Part shown: piece after piece, positions 1 through 5,676 of the stretch | Position numbering within the stretch: the stretch's first letter is position 1 | Layout: each line of letters starts with the position of its first letter | Source of the DNA: JAGVSR01 sp046074825 | GTDB taxonomy: Bacteria; Pseudomonadota; Alphaproteobacteria; Rhizobiales; Hyphomicrobiaceae | Direction: 5' to 3' | DNA: 7,592 bases | NCBI GenBank assembly: GCA_046074825.1 | Contig: JBJTOZ010000047.1 | Location: forward strand, 1-7,592 | Notes under the pieces: model-generated | Told to the model about the DNA's origin: nothing | The model's database searches: none | The model's input: the letters and a program-made list of their open reading frames with translations, nothing else | Made by a program: the position numbers and the translations under genes

Positions 1-87
1 ATCGCATGGGAGGCCCATATTGGAGGCTATATTAGTGGTTTCTTTCTAATTGGTCTTTTCGATATTGCGTCGCGTCATAACAAATAA
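1..87 (+). CDS. Rhomboid family intramembrane serine protease, C-terminal end only (partial)
   Basis: Only the last 28 codons are in the window, open at the left edge and ending in TAA at 85-87. The translated tail contains W-E-A-H-I-G-G-Y-I-S-G-F-F, followed by a hydrophobic stretch and a short polar end (SRHNK). The A-H-I-G-G pattern inside a membrane helix is the hallmark of the last catalytic helix of rhomboid proteases, where the histidine completes the Ser-His dyad (His254 in E. coli GlpG). Rhomboids cleave membrane proteins within the bilayer. The serine-bearing GxSG helix lies outside the window, so intactness cannot be judged. Rhomboid genes next to a CBS-pair gene fit an alphaproteobacterial neighbourhood. 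The family call rests on one motif, but a distinctive one. Confidence 0.75.
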   Translation: MAWEAHIGGYISGFFLIGLFDIASRHNK

Positions 88-135
88 AAAGATCCGCTCT
101 TGAAACATTGAAATTTTTGGATCAGAATCTAAGAG

Positions 136-177
136 TTAAGGTGAGACTTAATCTTCAAACCCATCTCAGTTTGAAGA
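136..177 (+). other. Two adjacent hairpins in the rhomboid-CBS gap
   Basis: A 5-bp perfect stem (TTAAG 136-140 with CTTAA 147-151, loop GTGAGA) is followed at once by a 9-bp perfect stem (152-160 with 169-177, loop CCATCTCA). The second is the strongest dyad in the 220-base gap and starts 64 bases after the rhomboid stop. No immediate T run follows, only TTTT at 184-187, so it is at best a weak terminator for the rhomboid transcript. It could equally be a 3'-end stabiliser or a regulatory structure. The rest of 88-307 holds no gene that I can see. Confidence 0.35.
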
Positions 178-183
178 CATAAG

Positions 184-201
184 TTTTAAATGAGACTTTT
201 G
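184..201 (+). repeat. Short intergenic repeat, copy 1 (TTTTAAATGAGACTTTTG)
   Basis: This 18-base stretch matches 17 of 18 bases at 1947-1964 in the other large AT-rich gap, in the same orientation. The only difference is A190 against G1953. A shorter relative, TGAGACTT, is at 142-149. Both 18-base copies are outside coding sequence. The function is unknown; it could be a small dispersed intergenic motif or chance in AT-rich DNA. Confidence 0.35.
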
Positions 202-307
202 TAAATTGTAAAATAGAGTTGAAAGACCAAATAAATTCTACATCCCACACAAACCCATCAGCATAGAGTACTTACAAAGCAAACTTAAGACAGACGGGGT
301 TTCAAAA

Positions 308-739
308 ATGAATGTAGCAACCATTCTTAAGACGAAAGGGACAGCAGTTACGACAGCACGTCCTGATCAGGCTCTTTTAGAGATTATTCAAAAATTATCC
401 CAAAAGAAAATTGGAGCTATTGTTGTTGTTGGAGACAAAGGTTCGGTTGATGGCATTATTTCTGAAAGAGATGTTATCAAAGCAATCTCGCATCAAGGAG
501 AAAAAGCCCTCACATCGCCAGTTTCGCAGTTTATGACCCGCAAAGTTGTTACATGCCAATTATCTAGTCACGTGGATGAACTCATGGAACTTATGACTGC
601 AGGCCGTTTCCGTCATCTTCCCGTAGTAGAAAATGGAAGTCTCCTCGGTATTGTTTCAATAGGAGATATCGTCCGAAACCATGTATCTGAAGTTGAATTG
701 GAAGTGTCCGCCATGCGAAATTATCTCGCCACAGGATGA
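308..739 (+). CDS. CBS-domain pair protein (putative adenine-nucleotide sensor)
   Basis: This 143-residue soluble protein consists almost entirely of two CBS motifs, at about residues 8-60 and 73-127. The first ends in G-I-I-S-E-R-D-V-I-K-A-I and the second carries R-F-R-H-L-P-V-V followed by G-I-V-S-I-G-D-I-V. These are the usual nucleotide-binding positions of Bateman modules, which bind AMP, ADP, ATP or related ligands. There is no attached enzyme or membrane domain, so it probably acts as a stand-alone regulator; its partner is unknown. The start is ATG at 308; a weak G-rich Shine-Dalgarno (GGGG 296-299) lies 8 bases upstream. The gene converges with the patatin-like gene, leaving 80 bases between stops. 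Small two-CBS proteins of this kind are common in alphaproteobacteria. Family assignment is firm; the physiological role is not. Confidence 0.88.
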   Translation: MNVATILKTKGTAVTTARPDQALLEIIQKLSQKKIGAIVVVGDKGSVDGIISERDVIKAISHQGEKALTSPVSQFMTRKVVTCQLSSHVDELMELMTAGRFRHLPVVENGSLLGIVSIGDIVRNHVSEVELEVSAMRNYLATG

Positions 740-796
740 TCAGGCCGTTTTATCGCGCTCTTAACAAGTTCGTTATTTAAGTATCTTGGAAACAAA

Positions 797-821
797 AGGA
801 TTTATTTAAAATTCTTTTTTT
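797..821 (+). terminator. Candidate intrinsic terminator of the CBS gene
   Basis: A 7-bp AT-rich stem (797-803 with 809-815, including one G-T pair, loop ATTTA) is followed directly by a run of T to 821. It lies 57 bases after the CBS stop and overlaps the stop codon of the opposing patatin-like gene. The stem has little GC, so the terminator would be weak. Confidence 0.4.
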
Positions 822-1776
822 ATCGTGAATACGCCGAAATACGGGTATCAATTTCCCGTCTTAGTTTAATCTCTCGAACAATATCTTCGACAGTACGTTT
901 GGCGGCAAGTTCTCCTCGCTGAATGAGTTCGTCTGCCCTATGAAAGTCAAAAAGCCCAATGCCATGAAGTCGAGGTGTTATAAGAGCGTCTGGAGGATCA
1001 CCAGCAAGTCGAGATCTTGCGATGCGATCTTGTACGATATGAAATGCATCCATCATTACAGTTGAAATACCAGGCGCACCGTCATCCTTACCAAAAAGCT
1101 GTCGAGAGAGAAGACGGCGGGCCCCGCCTTGGTGTATTTGACTTTTAGCTGGAGTGGCTTGTGTTTGAGGCAGTGAGGGCGCTATCTCATCTAAAGCTGC
1201 TGTTGCTGCAGCTGACCGACTAGAAATATCAAAGTTGAGGTTGACAGCAATCACGTAACGAGCCCCAAGGGCCCGACAAACAGACACTGGAATGGGATTA
1301 ACAAGAGCCCCATCAAAAAGCCATCGATCATTTATTTTAACGGGTTTGAAGATACCTGGAAGTGCATAAGAAGCCCTTATTGCATCAACTAAACTTCCTC
1401 GAGATAACCACACTTCATGCCCCGTCCCAATTTCAGTTGCAACTGCTGTAAACCGATGAGGCAGATCTTCAATATTTGTGTTCTCCAAGTGATGCTGAAG
1501 TTTGTCACAAAGCTTTTGACCTGTAATGAGACCTGTGCCGGCCAAGTTAAAGTCAAGGTATCCAAAAACGCGACGTTTTGTTAAATTTCGAGCGAAATCT
1601 TCCAGAGCATCAAGTTTCTGAGCAAGATGACATGCTCCAACTACAGCTCCAATGGATGTGCCAGCGATGATATCAGGCTTAATTCCTTTGGCCAGAAGGG
1701 CACGCAGAACCCCGATATGAGCCCAACCTCGTGCAGCCCCGCCTCCTAATGCTAGACCAATTTTGGGGACAGTCAT
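820..1776 (-). CDS. Patatin-like phospholipase / NTE-family serine hydrolase (RssA-like)
   Basis: This 318-residue protein has all patatin motifs. The oxyanion-hole loop G-G-G-A-A-R-G is at residues 11-17, the nucleophile elbow G-T-S-I-G at 39-43 has catalytic Ser41, and the dyad Asp155 sits in D-G-A. The family hydrolyses acyl esters of phospholipids or lysophospholipids; the bacterial RssA/YchK subgroup has this size and layout. No signal peptide is visible, so it is likely cytosolic or membrane-peripheral. Residues about 185-235 are a low-complexity Ala/Ser/Gln-rich stretch, after which a helical C-terminus is rich in Arg and Glu. The ATG at 1776 is supported by AGGA 8 bases upstream. The gene follows hisI on the same strand but after 324 bases, so it probably has its own promoter. 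The actual substrate is unknown. Confidence 0.9.
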   Translation of the reverse strand: MTVPKIGLALGGGAARGWAHIGVLRALLAKGIKPDIIAGTSIGAVVGACHLAQKLDALEDFARNLTKRRVFGYLDFNLAGTGLITGQKLCDKLQHHLENTNIEDLPHRFTAVATEIGTGHEVWLSRGSLVDAIRASYALPGIFKPVKINDRWLFDGALVNPIPVSVCRALGARYVIAVNLNFDISSRSAAATAALDEIAPSLPQTQATPAKSQIHQGGARRLLSRQLFGKDDGAPGISTVMMDAFHIVQDRIARSRLAGDPPDALITPRLHGIGLFDFHRADELIQRGELAAKRTVEDIVREIKLRREIDTRISAYSR

Positions 1777-1920
1777 GAAATCATTCCTGTCTGAGCAACT
1801 GTGGCAACCTAACTCTTTTCGAAAGCATCGCTATTAAAACCTGATTCTCACGTTTCTGAAGATAGGCAGTGAGTTCTTAGGACTTCGACACTTCAATGAT
1901 GCCCGAAAGCTTAGCAGAGA

Positions 1921-1950
1921 CTGATTAATTGAGATTTATCAGAGTTTTTT
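1921..1950 (+). terminator. Candidate plus-strand intrinsic terminator without an obvious plus-strand gene
   Basis: CTGAT (1921-1925) pairs with ATCAG (1938-1942). A T-T mismatch follows, then two further pairs, with loop TTGAGA. Two bases later comes TTTTTT at 1945-1950. This is terminator-like on the plus strand, yet both neighbouring genes are on the minus strand. It may be chance, may stop antisense transcription into the gap, or may end an unannotated small RNA. Confidence 0.35.
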
Positions 1951-1964
1951 AAGTGAGACTTTTG
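1947..1964 (+). repeat. Short intergenic repeat, copy 2 (TTTTAAGTGAGACTTTTG)
   Basis: This is the second copy of the 18-base motif at 184-201 (17 of 18 identical). Here the TGAGAC is the left arm of a 6-bp perfect hairpin with GTCTCA at 1967-1972 (loop TTTTGAT), followed by A and T runs. Copy 1 lacks that partner arm. Confidence 0.35.
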
Positions 1965-2078
1965 ATGTCTCAAAAAATATTTTTTTATTTTTACGATTAA
2001 AAAAGTTTTTAAATTCGAATCTTGGTTCTCTCTTTGTCTGCATTCATCAATTACGTGTAAACTTTCTCAAGCAATCCG

Positions 2079-2096
2079 ATTGTGGCAGCGCACAAT
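2079..2096 (-). other. Hairpin just after the hisI stop codon
   Basis: ATTGTG (2079-2084) and CACAAT (2091-2096) form a perfect 6-bp stem with a 6-base GC-rich loop, starting 4 bases after the hisI stop. No T run follows on the minus strand, so it is not a classical intrinsic terminator. It may act as a 3'-end protecting structure or a weak pause site. Confidence 0.3.
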
Positions 2097-2100
2097 AAAA

Positions 2101-2547
2101 TTATTCTTGGCTGTGTTCAGGAATGAGGAGCTGAGGGAAGGATCCCTTCTTTAGATTTTTCGTTAAGGGGATCTGTCTATAAAAACAAGATCGTGCACCA
2201 GTATGACAGGCGACGCCTTTGCCCTGAACTTTCACTTTGATCCAAAGACAATCTTGATCGCAATCAATGAGAATTTCTTCTATTACGAAGAAATTTCCAC
2301 TCTCTTCTCCTTTTTTCCATAAGCGCTTTCGAGAACGACTCCAGAAGTGCGCAATTCCAGTTGTGATGCTCAAATGCAGGGCGTCTTCATTCATCCATGC
2401 CTGCATGAGAACCTCGCCCGTTGAAACATTTGTAACAACTGCAGAAATTAATCCATTCTGATCAAAGTTTGGATTGCAGTTGTAGTTTTTTTCAAAGGTC
2501 GAGGAAGTGTCAGATAAGCTTGTTGCCTTTTCCGATGAGGGGGCCAT
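2101..2547 (-). CDS. hisI: Phosphoribosyl-AMP cyclohydrolase (histidine biosynthesis, step 3)
   Basis: HisI opens the adenine ring of phosphoribosyl-AMP in the cytosolic histidine pathway. This 148-residue protein is the single-domain form, without the HisE pyrophosphohydrolase domain fused in E. coli. Family motifs are all present: L-M-Q-A-W-M-N-E-D-A-L at 47-57, F-W-S-R-S-R and L-W-K-K-G-E-E-S-G-N at 68-85, the Mg-binding D-C-D-Q-D at 95-99 (Cys96 being a zinc ligand), and the zinc-binding A-C-H-T-G...S-C-F-Y with Cys114 and Cys121. The first 20 or so residues are polar and likely disordered. The ATG at 2547 has AGAGGA 7 bases upstream. No other his gene is in the window, which is normal for alphaproteobacteria, where hisI sits apart. 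It is divergent from the NifU-like gene across 145 bases. Confidence 0.96.
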   Translation of the reverse strand: MAPSSEKATSLSDTSSTFEKNYNCNPNFDQNGLISAVVTNVSTGEVLMQAWMNEDALHLSITTGIAHFWSRSRKRLWKKGEESGNFFVIEEILIDCDQDCLWIKVKVQGKGVACHTGARSCFYRQIPLTKNLKKGSFPQLLIPEHSQE

Positions 2548-2571
2548 AAAAAATTCCTCTTCAGTGAAATA

Positions 2572-2600
2572 ATTCTAAGTAGTGTCTCTAGATATGAAAA
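2572..2600 (-). promoter_or_regulatory. Candidate sigma-70-type promoter for hisI
   Basis: Read on the minus strand, TTTTCA (4 of 6 to the -35 consensus) and TAGAAT (5 of 6 to the -10 consensus) are separated by exactly 17 bases. The -10 lies 24 bases upstream of the hisI ATG, leaving a short leader that contains the AGAGGA ribosome site. I found no equally good pair for the divergent NifU-like gene. Confidence 0.4.
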
Positions 2601-2692
2601 ATGCCTATAGCACTCCCCAAATAAAAAAGAGAAACTCTACCTTTTGATGGGCAGATGTGACAGAATGATTTTGAGTGTTTTAGGAAGATCTC

Positions 2693-3172
2693 ATGGTTGA
2701 GCTTGACGATATCTACAACTCAAAATTGATGAAACTTGCGGCCACCATCCCACATACTGGGCATTTGAGCCAACCAGATGCCAGTGGAGAAGCGCACTCA
2801 AAACTCTGCGGTTCTGCCGTTAGTGTTGAAATTAATATAAATAATGGTCGCGTTACAGATTTTGCTCAGAACGTAAAGGCTTGTCTTCTGGGTCAGGCAA
2901 CGGCCTCTATCGTTGGCCAACACATCATTGGAACATCCCTAGAGGAAGTTCATTCTTTAAGCGAACAAATGCGAAGGATGTTAAAGGAGAACGGCCCCCC
3001 TCCAACTGGCAGATGGTCGGAATTAAATTTGCTTGCTCCAGTGAGGGACTACAAGCATCGACAGCCTTCAACCCTACTCATTTTTGATGCTCTTGAACGC
3101 GCAATTTATAATTATTCTTTAAAATTAAAAGCAAGTCCTGAACAAAAAGAAACAAGAAGCCTGCGCGAATAA
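2693..3172 (+). CDS. NifU/IscU-like iron-sulfur cluster assembly scaffold protein (two-cysteine alphaproteobacterial type)
   Basis: This 159-residue cytosolic protein has the IscU/NifU N-terminal fold pattern. Motifs are P-D-A-S-G-E-A-H-S-K-L-C-G-S at about 28-41 (Asp29, Cys39) and V-K-A-C-L-L-G-Q-A-T-A-S-I at about 61-73 (first-loop Cys63). Scaffolds of this family hold nascent [2Fe-2S] clusters before transfer. The third cysteine of classical IscU is absent: the matching segment reads R-Q-P-S-T-L-L-I-F-D-A-L, with Ser in its place. I recall the same substitution in alphaproteobacterial relatives beside yidD, so it is probably a subfamily trait rather than decay. Whether such proteins build clusters or only carry them is uncertain. 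ATG 2693 has AGGAAG 5 bases upstream. yidD follows after 17 bases, indicating an operon. Confidence 0.85.
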   Translation: MVELDDIYNSKLMKLAATIPHTGHLSQPDASGEAHSKLCGSAVSVEININNGRVTDFAQNVKACLLGQATASIVGQHIIGTSLEEVHSLSEQMRRMLKENGPPPTGRWSELNLLAPVRDYKHRQPSTLLIFDALERAIYNYSLKLKASPEQKETRSLRE

Positions 3173-3189
3173 TCCATTATTTTACGAGA

Positions 3190-3480
3190 ATGACTTTGAA
3201 CCTTGCTCAAAAACTCCTTATAGCCCCCATTCAAATTTACAGAAAAACAATAAAACCCTGGATTGGAATGGAATGTCGACATCTTCCGACATGCTCTGAA
3301 TTTGCTATTGAAGCCATAGATAAAAATTGGGCTTGGAAAGGATTTTGGTTGATGCTCTCAAGGATATCTAGGTGTCATCCCTTGGGATCAGACGGCTACG
3401 ATCCAGTGCCAGACATAAGAAACGTATCTTATCCCCTGACTCCTTGGAAATATGGTCGTTGGAAAAAGCCGAAAGCCTAA
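3190..3480 (+). CDS. yidD: Membrane protein insertion efficiency factor YidD
   Basis: YidD is a small membrane-associated protein that assists the YidC/Sec insertion route for inner-membrane proteins. The 96-residue product has the signature G-M-E-C-R-H-L-P-T-C-S-E-F-A at about 26-39, then L-S-R-I-S-R-C-H-P-L-G and G-Y-D-P-V-P. All three conserved cysteines (29, 35 and 61) are kept. An amphipathic N-terminus (residues 1-25) precedes them, and a basic tail (KYGRWKKPKA) ends the protein. It is slightly longer than the E. coli protein. No real Shine-Dalgarno precedes ATG 3190, and the NifU-like stop lies 17 bases upstream. Translation is therefore probably coupled to the upstream gene. In most bacteria yidD sits between rnpA and yidC; placement between a NifU-like gene and thrS is an alphaproteobacterial habit. 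Confidence 0.93.
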   Translation: MTLNLAQKLLIAPIQIYRKTIKPWIGMECRHLPTCSEFAIEAIDKNWAWKGFWLMLSRISRCHPLGSDGYDPVPDIRNVSYPLTPWKYGRWKKPKA

Positions 3481-3557
3481 ACTCAAAGCAACTTTCTCCA
3501 TTCTAGTCTTTACAAAACATAAAAAATACTTCCCACCATTCAGGAGAATCTCTGCTC

Positions 3558-3584
3558 TTGACAGATACCACGAACACATTGAAT
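3558..3584 (+). promoter_or_regulatory. Alternative reading: weak promoter with perfect -35 for thrS
   Basis: TTGACA (3558-3563) matches the -35 consensus exactly. The best -10 is TTGAAT (3579-3584, 4 of 6), but the spacer is then only 15 bases; at 17 bases the hexamer is poor. If this is the promoter, the transcript would start near 3591 and the threonine-rich frame could not be translated. The two readings exclude each other. Confidence 0.25.
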
Positions 3585-3629
3585 GAAGTTCCTACTTCAA
3601 CTTACGCCGTCTCGGTCAGCGGCGAGTGA
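3558..3629 (+). CDS. Putative threonine-rich leader peptide of thrS (23 codons, TTG start)
   Basis: This frame opens with TTG at 3558 and ends with TGA at 3627-3629, 15 bases before the thrS ATG and in the same frame as thrS. Six of its 23 codons are threonine (ACA 3561, ACC 3567, ACG 3570, ACA 3576, ACT 3594, ACT 3600), far above the usual five or six per cent, directly upstream of the threonyl-tRNA synthetase gene. AGGAG at 3542-3546 lies 11 bases upstream of the TTG, a longish but usable spacing. No ATG or GTG start exists in the frame. Known amino-acid leader peptides enrich the codon of the sensed amino acid, and this fits. Against it, the TTG is part of a perfect -35-like TTGACA, the start is non-ATG, and the frame could be a relic of an N-terminal extension. 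Confidence 0.35.
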   Translation: MTDTTNTLNEVPTSTYAVSVSGE

Positions 3630-3644
3630 GAAAAGGAGGAAAGT
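3584..3644 (+). promoter_or_regulatory. thrS leader: two hairpins and an anti-Shine-Dalgarno segment
   Basis: Hairpin A is a perfect 6-bp stem, TGAAGT (3584-3589) with ACTTCA (3594-3599), loop TCCT. Hairpin B is CGCCG (3605-3609) with CGGCG (3620-3624); it may be extended by CTTA (3601-3604) with TGAG (3627-3630) across a two-base bulge. The strong ribosome site AAGGAGG (3633-3639) lies 5 bases before the thrS ATG. The segment TTCCTACTT (3589-3597) can pair with AAGGAGGAA (3633-3641) at 8 of 9 positions, and this pairing would destroy hairpin A. The two states would leave the ribosome site free or masked. No T run follows either hairpin, so any control would be translational rather than by transcription attenuation. 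Confidence 0.35.
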
Positions 3645-5591
3645 ATGTCTACAATTACTGTTACATTTCCAGATGGCGCGAAACGAGATGTTCCAAAAGG
3701 AACATCAGGATTTGAGATAGCGAAATCAATTTCTCCTTCTCTTGCCAAGCGCACGGTTGCGATGCAGCTCAATGGCATCCTATTAGATCTCTCCGATCCT
3801 ATCGTTGAAGATACTAAAATTAATTTTATATCCCGCACAGACGCACAAGCTCTTGAATTAATCAGACACGACTGCGCTCACGTGATGGCGGAAGCTGTCC
3901 AATCCTTGTGGCCTGGAACACAAGTTACAATAGGCCCTGTCATTGAAAATGGGTTCTACTACGATTTTGCAAAATCAGAACCTTTTCAACCTGAAGATCT
4001 CATAAAAATTGAAAAGAGAATGAGCGAGATCATCGCTAAAAATTCACCATTCACTAAAGAAGTTTGGTCTCGTGAAAAGGCTAGGGAAGTGTTTGCTCAA
4101 AAAGGGGAATTTTTCAAGATCGAACTTGTTGATGCCATTCCTGAGGATCAAGAGGTCAAAATCTATAAACAGGGAGAATGGTTTGATCTTTGTCGTGGAC
4201 CGCATCTGACGTCGACAGGGGCTATCGGCAAAGCCTTTAAGCTTATGAAATTTGCTGGAGCCTATTGGCGCGGCGATAGCACGAAACCTCAACTTCAAAG
4301 AATATATGGAACCGCATGGGCAAATGAAGATGATTTAGCTGCCTATCTTAAGCAAATAGAGGAGGCAGAAAAAAGAGATCATAGAAAAATTGGACGAGAT
4401 ATGGATCTCTTTCATTTTCAAGAAGAAGCTCCAGGATCCGTATTCTGGCACGCCAAAGGATGGACCCTTTTTCAGAACTTGATTTCTTATATGCGCCGCG
4501 CTCAACAAAGAGCAGGTTATTCTGAGGTCAATTCACCTGATATGATGGAGAAACATTTTTGGGAACTTTCAGGACACTGGGAAAATTATGGTGAGAATAT
4601 GTTTACGACAACACTCCCTGACGAGCGTGTTTTTTGTTGTAAGCCCATGAATTGTCCAGGACATGTTCAGATCTTTAAACATGGACTTAAAAGCTACCGT
4701 GATCTTCCTCTTAAAATAGCTGAATTTGGTAAAGTACATCGTTACGAACCATCAGGTGCACTCCATGGTATGTTGAGGGTTAGACATTTTACGCAAGATG
4801 ATGCTCATATTTTCATAACCGAAAACCAAATTATGGAAGAGTGTCTAAAGATAAATGATTTAATGCTTTCCATTTATAAAGATTTTGGTTTCGAAGATGT
4901 GTTTATAAAACTCTCAACTCGTCCTCTTAAGAGAGTGGGTTCTGATGATTTATGGGACAAAGCAGAGAAGGCACTATCCGACGTACTTGGCGAAGTTAAA
5001 AGACGCTCCAATGGCCGAATTCGGACTTCTATAAATCCAGGCGAGGGGGCTTTTTACGGACCAAAACTTGAGTATGTTCTCAAAGATGCCATCGGGCGAG
5101 ATTGGCAATGTGGGACAACCCAGGTTGATTTTAATTTAGCATCCCGACTTGGGGCTTTTTATATTGATGAACATTCAAATAAAAAGGTCCCTGTCATGAT
5201 CCATCGGGCCATGTTTGGATCGCTTGAGCGTTTTACGGGAATATTGATTGAAAATTTTGCTGGTCATTTTCCGCTTTGGCTTTCGCCCTTACAAATCGTA
5301 ATAGCGCCTATAGTTTCCGAAGTTAATTCTTATGCTCAAGAAATTGCAACACTTGCAAAGAATTTAGGACTTCGCGTTGAGACTGATTTTAGGAATGAAA
5401 AAATAAACTATAAAATTCGCGAACACTCATTATCTAAAGTCCCCATTATAATGGTTGTTGGCATGAGGGAGGCTGAGGAGCGGAAAGTTTCAATACGAAG
5501 ACTAGGATCTCAGGATCAAACTATCTTAAGTTTGGATCTGGCTTTAGAAACTCTGAGGCAAGAAGCAAGCCCGCCAGACCTTAAGGTTTAA
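3645..5591 (+). CDS. thrS: Threonyl-tRNA synthetase
   Basis: ThrRS charges tRNA-Thr with threonine in the cytosol and edits mischarged seryl-tRNA. The 648-residue protein is full length and has every domain. The TGS domain is residues 1-63. The zinc-type editing domain has H75-x-x-x-H79 and the C183-R-G-P-H187 motif. The class II catalytic core has zinc ligands Cys337 (in M-N-C-P-G-H), His388 (in D-D-A-H-I-F) and His520, plus motif 3 H-R-A-M-F-G-S-L-E-R-F with Arg529. The anticodon-binding domain starts near 547 (P-L-Q-I-V-I-A-P). No key residue is missing. ATG 3645 is fixed by AAGGAGG 5 bases upstream and by the family N-terminus. It follows yidD after 164 bases with no terminator in between, so read-through from the scaffold-yidD operon is possible. 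The unusual leader is described separately. Confidence 0.98.
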   Translation: MSTITVTFPDGAKRDVPKGTSGFEIAKSISPSLAKRTVAMQLNGILLDLSDPIVEDTKINFISRTDAQALELIRHDCAHVMAEAVQSLWPGTQVTIGPVIENGFYYDFAKSEPFQPEDLIKIEKRMSEIIAKNSPFTKEVWSREKAREVFAQKGEFFKIELVDAIPEDQEVKIYKQGEWFDLCRGPHLTSTGAIGKAFKLMKFAGAYWRGDSTKPQLQRIYGTAWANEDDLAAYLKQIEEAEKRDHRKIGRDMDLFHFQEEAPGSVFWHAKGWTLFQNLISYMRRAQQRAGYSEVNSPDMMEKHFWELSGHWENYGENMFTTTLPDERVFCCKPMNCPGHVQIFKHGLKSYRDLPLKIAEFGKVHRYEPSGALHGMLRVRHFTQDDAHIFITENQIMEECLKINDLMLSIYKDFGFEDVFIKLSTRPLKRVGSDDLWDKAEKALSDVLGEVKRRSNGRIRTSINPGEGAFYGPKLEYVLKDAIGRDWQCGTTQVDFNLASRLGAFYIDEHSNKKVPVMIHRAMFGSLERFTGILIENFAGHFPLWLSPLQIVIAPIVSEVNSYAQEIATLAKNLGLRVETDFRNEKINYKIREHSLSKVPIIMVVGMREAEERKVSIRRLGSQDQTILSLDLALETLRQEASPPDLKV

Positions 5592-5676
5592 GTAAAAATA
5601 CACTCAAAAGAATACTTCATAATATTGTATTTTCACTTCAAACAGTCTCGACCATAAATCTTTATTCTTTACTTAA
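5588..5676. terminator. Convergent stop region with AT-only inverted repeats, candidate bidirectional terminator
   Basis: TTAAGTAAA (5588-5596) and TTTACTTAA (5668-5676) are perfect 9-base inverted repeats, each overlapping or flanking the stop of one of the two convergent genes. Inside them AAAATAC (5595-5601) and GTATTTT (5627-5633) form another 7-bp arm pair with a 25-base loop. The stems contain hardly any GC, so a strong intrinsic terminator is doubtful. No better terminator is visible for thrS or for the opposing gene. Confidence 0.25.

Larger units (their letters stand above)
1777..2100. other. AT-rich intergenic region between hisI and the patatin-like gene, no gene seen
   Basis: These 324 bases contain no convincing coding frame on either strand; the longest ATG-started frames I found are about a dozen codons or fewer. 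From the hisI end the region holds a hairpin (2079-2096), a very A/T-rich block (about 1973-2013) with an imperfect TTAAAAA/TTTTTAA palindrome, a TGAGAC/GTCTCA hairpin (1954-1972), and a hairpin followed by six Ts (1921-1950). The patatin promoter must lie here or further up, but I could not single out a good -35/-10 pair. A small RNA is possible and is not shown by any conserved feature I recognise. Confidence 0.6.

Noticed and set aside
2014..2021. TTCGAATC, like a tRNA T-loop
   Set aside because: The flanking bases do not form a T-arm stem, and no acceptor, D-arm or anticodon arm can be found around it.
2267..2461. Plus-strand open frame opposite hisI
   Set aside because: It is wholly covered by the conserved hisI sequence and has no recognisable motif.
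2625..2640. AGAG/CTCT mini-hairpin with T run on the minus strand
   Set aside because: The stem is only four pairs, and no minus-strand gene lies upstream that would need a terminator there.
3605..3624. Hairpin loop containing GGT, as a tRNA-Thr anticodon mimic like the E. coli thrS operator
   Set aside because: The loop is 10 bases, lacks the U before the anticodon and has no second matching arm. The resemblance is too weak to claim, though it remains an alternative explanation of the leader structure.
3627..3629. TGA read through or recoded, joining the Thr-rich frame to thrS
   Set aside because: The frames do match, but a strong ribosome site and the family N-terminus support ATG 3645. 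TGA also ends the CBS gene and Trp is coded by TGG throughout, so there is no sign of recoding.
4044..4298. Open frame antisense to thrS, and similar antisense frames at 3602-3838 and inside piuC
   Set aside because: They lie opposite well-conserved coding sequence, have no family features or good ribosome sites, and are shadows of the sense frames.
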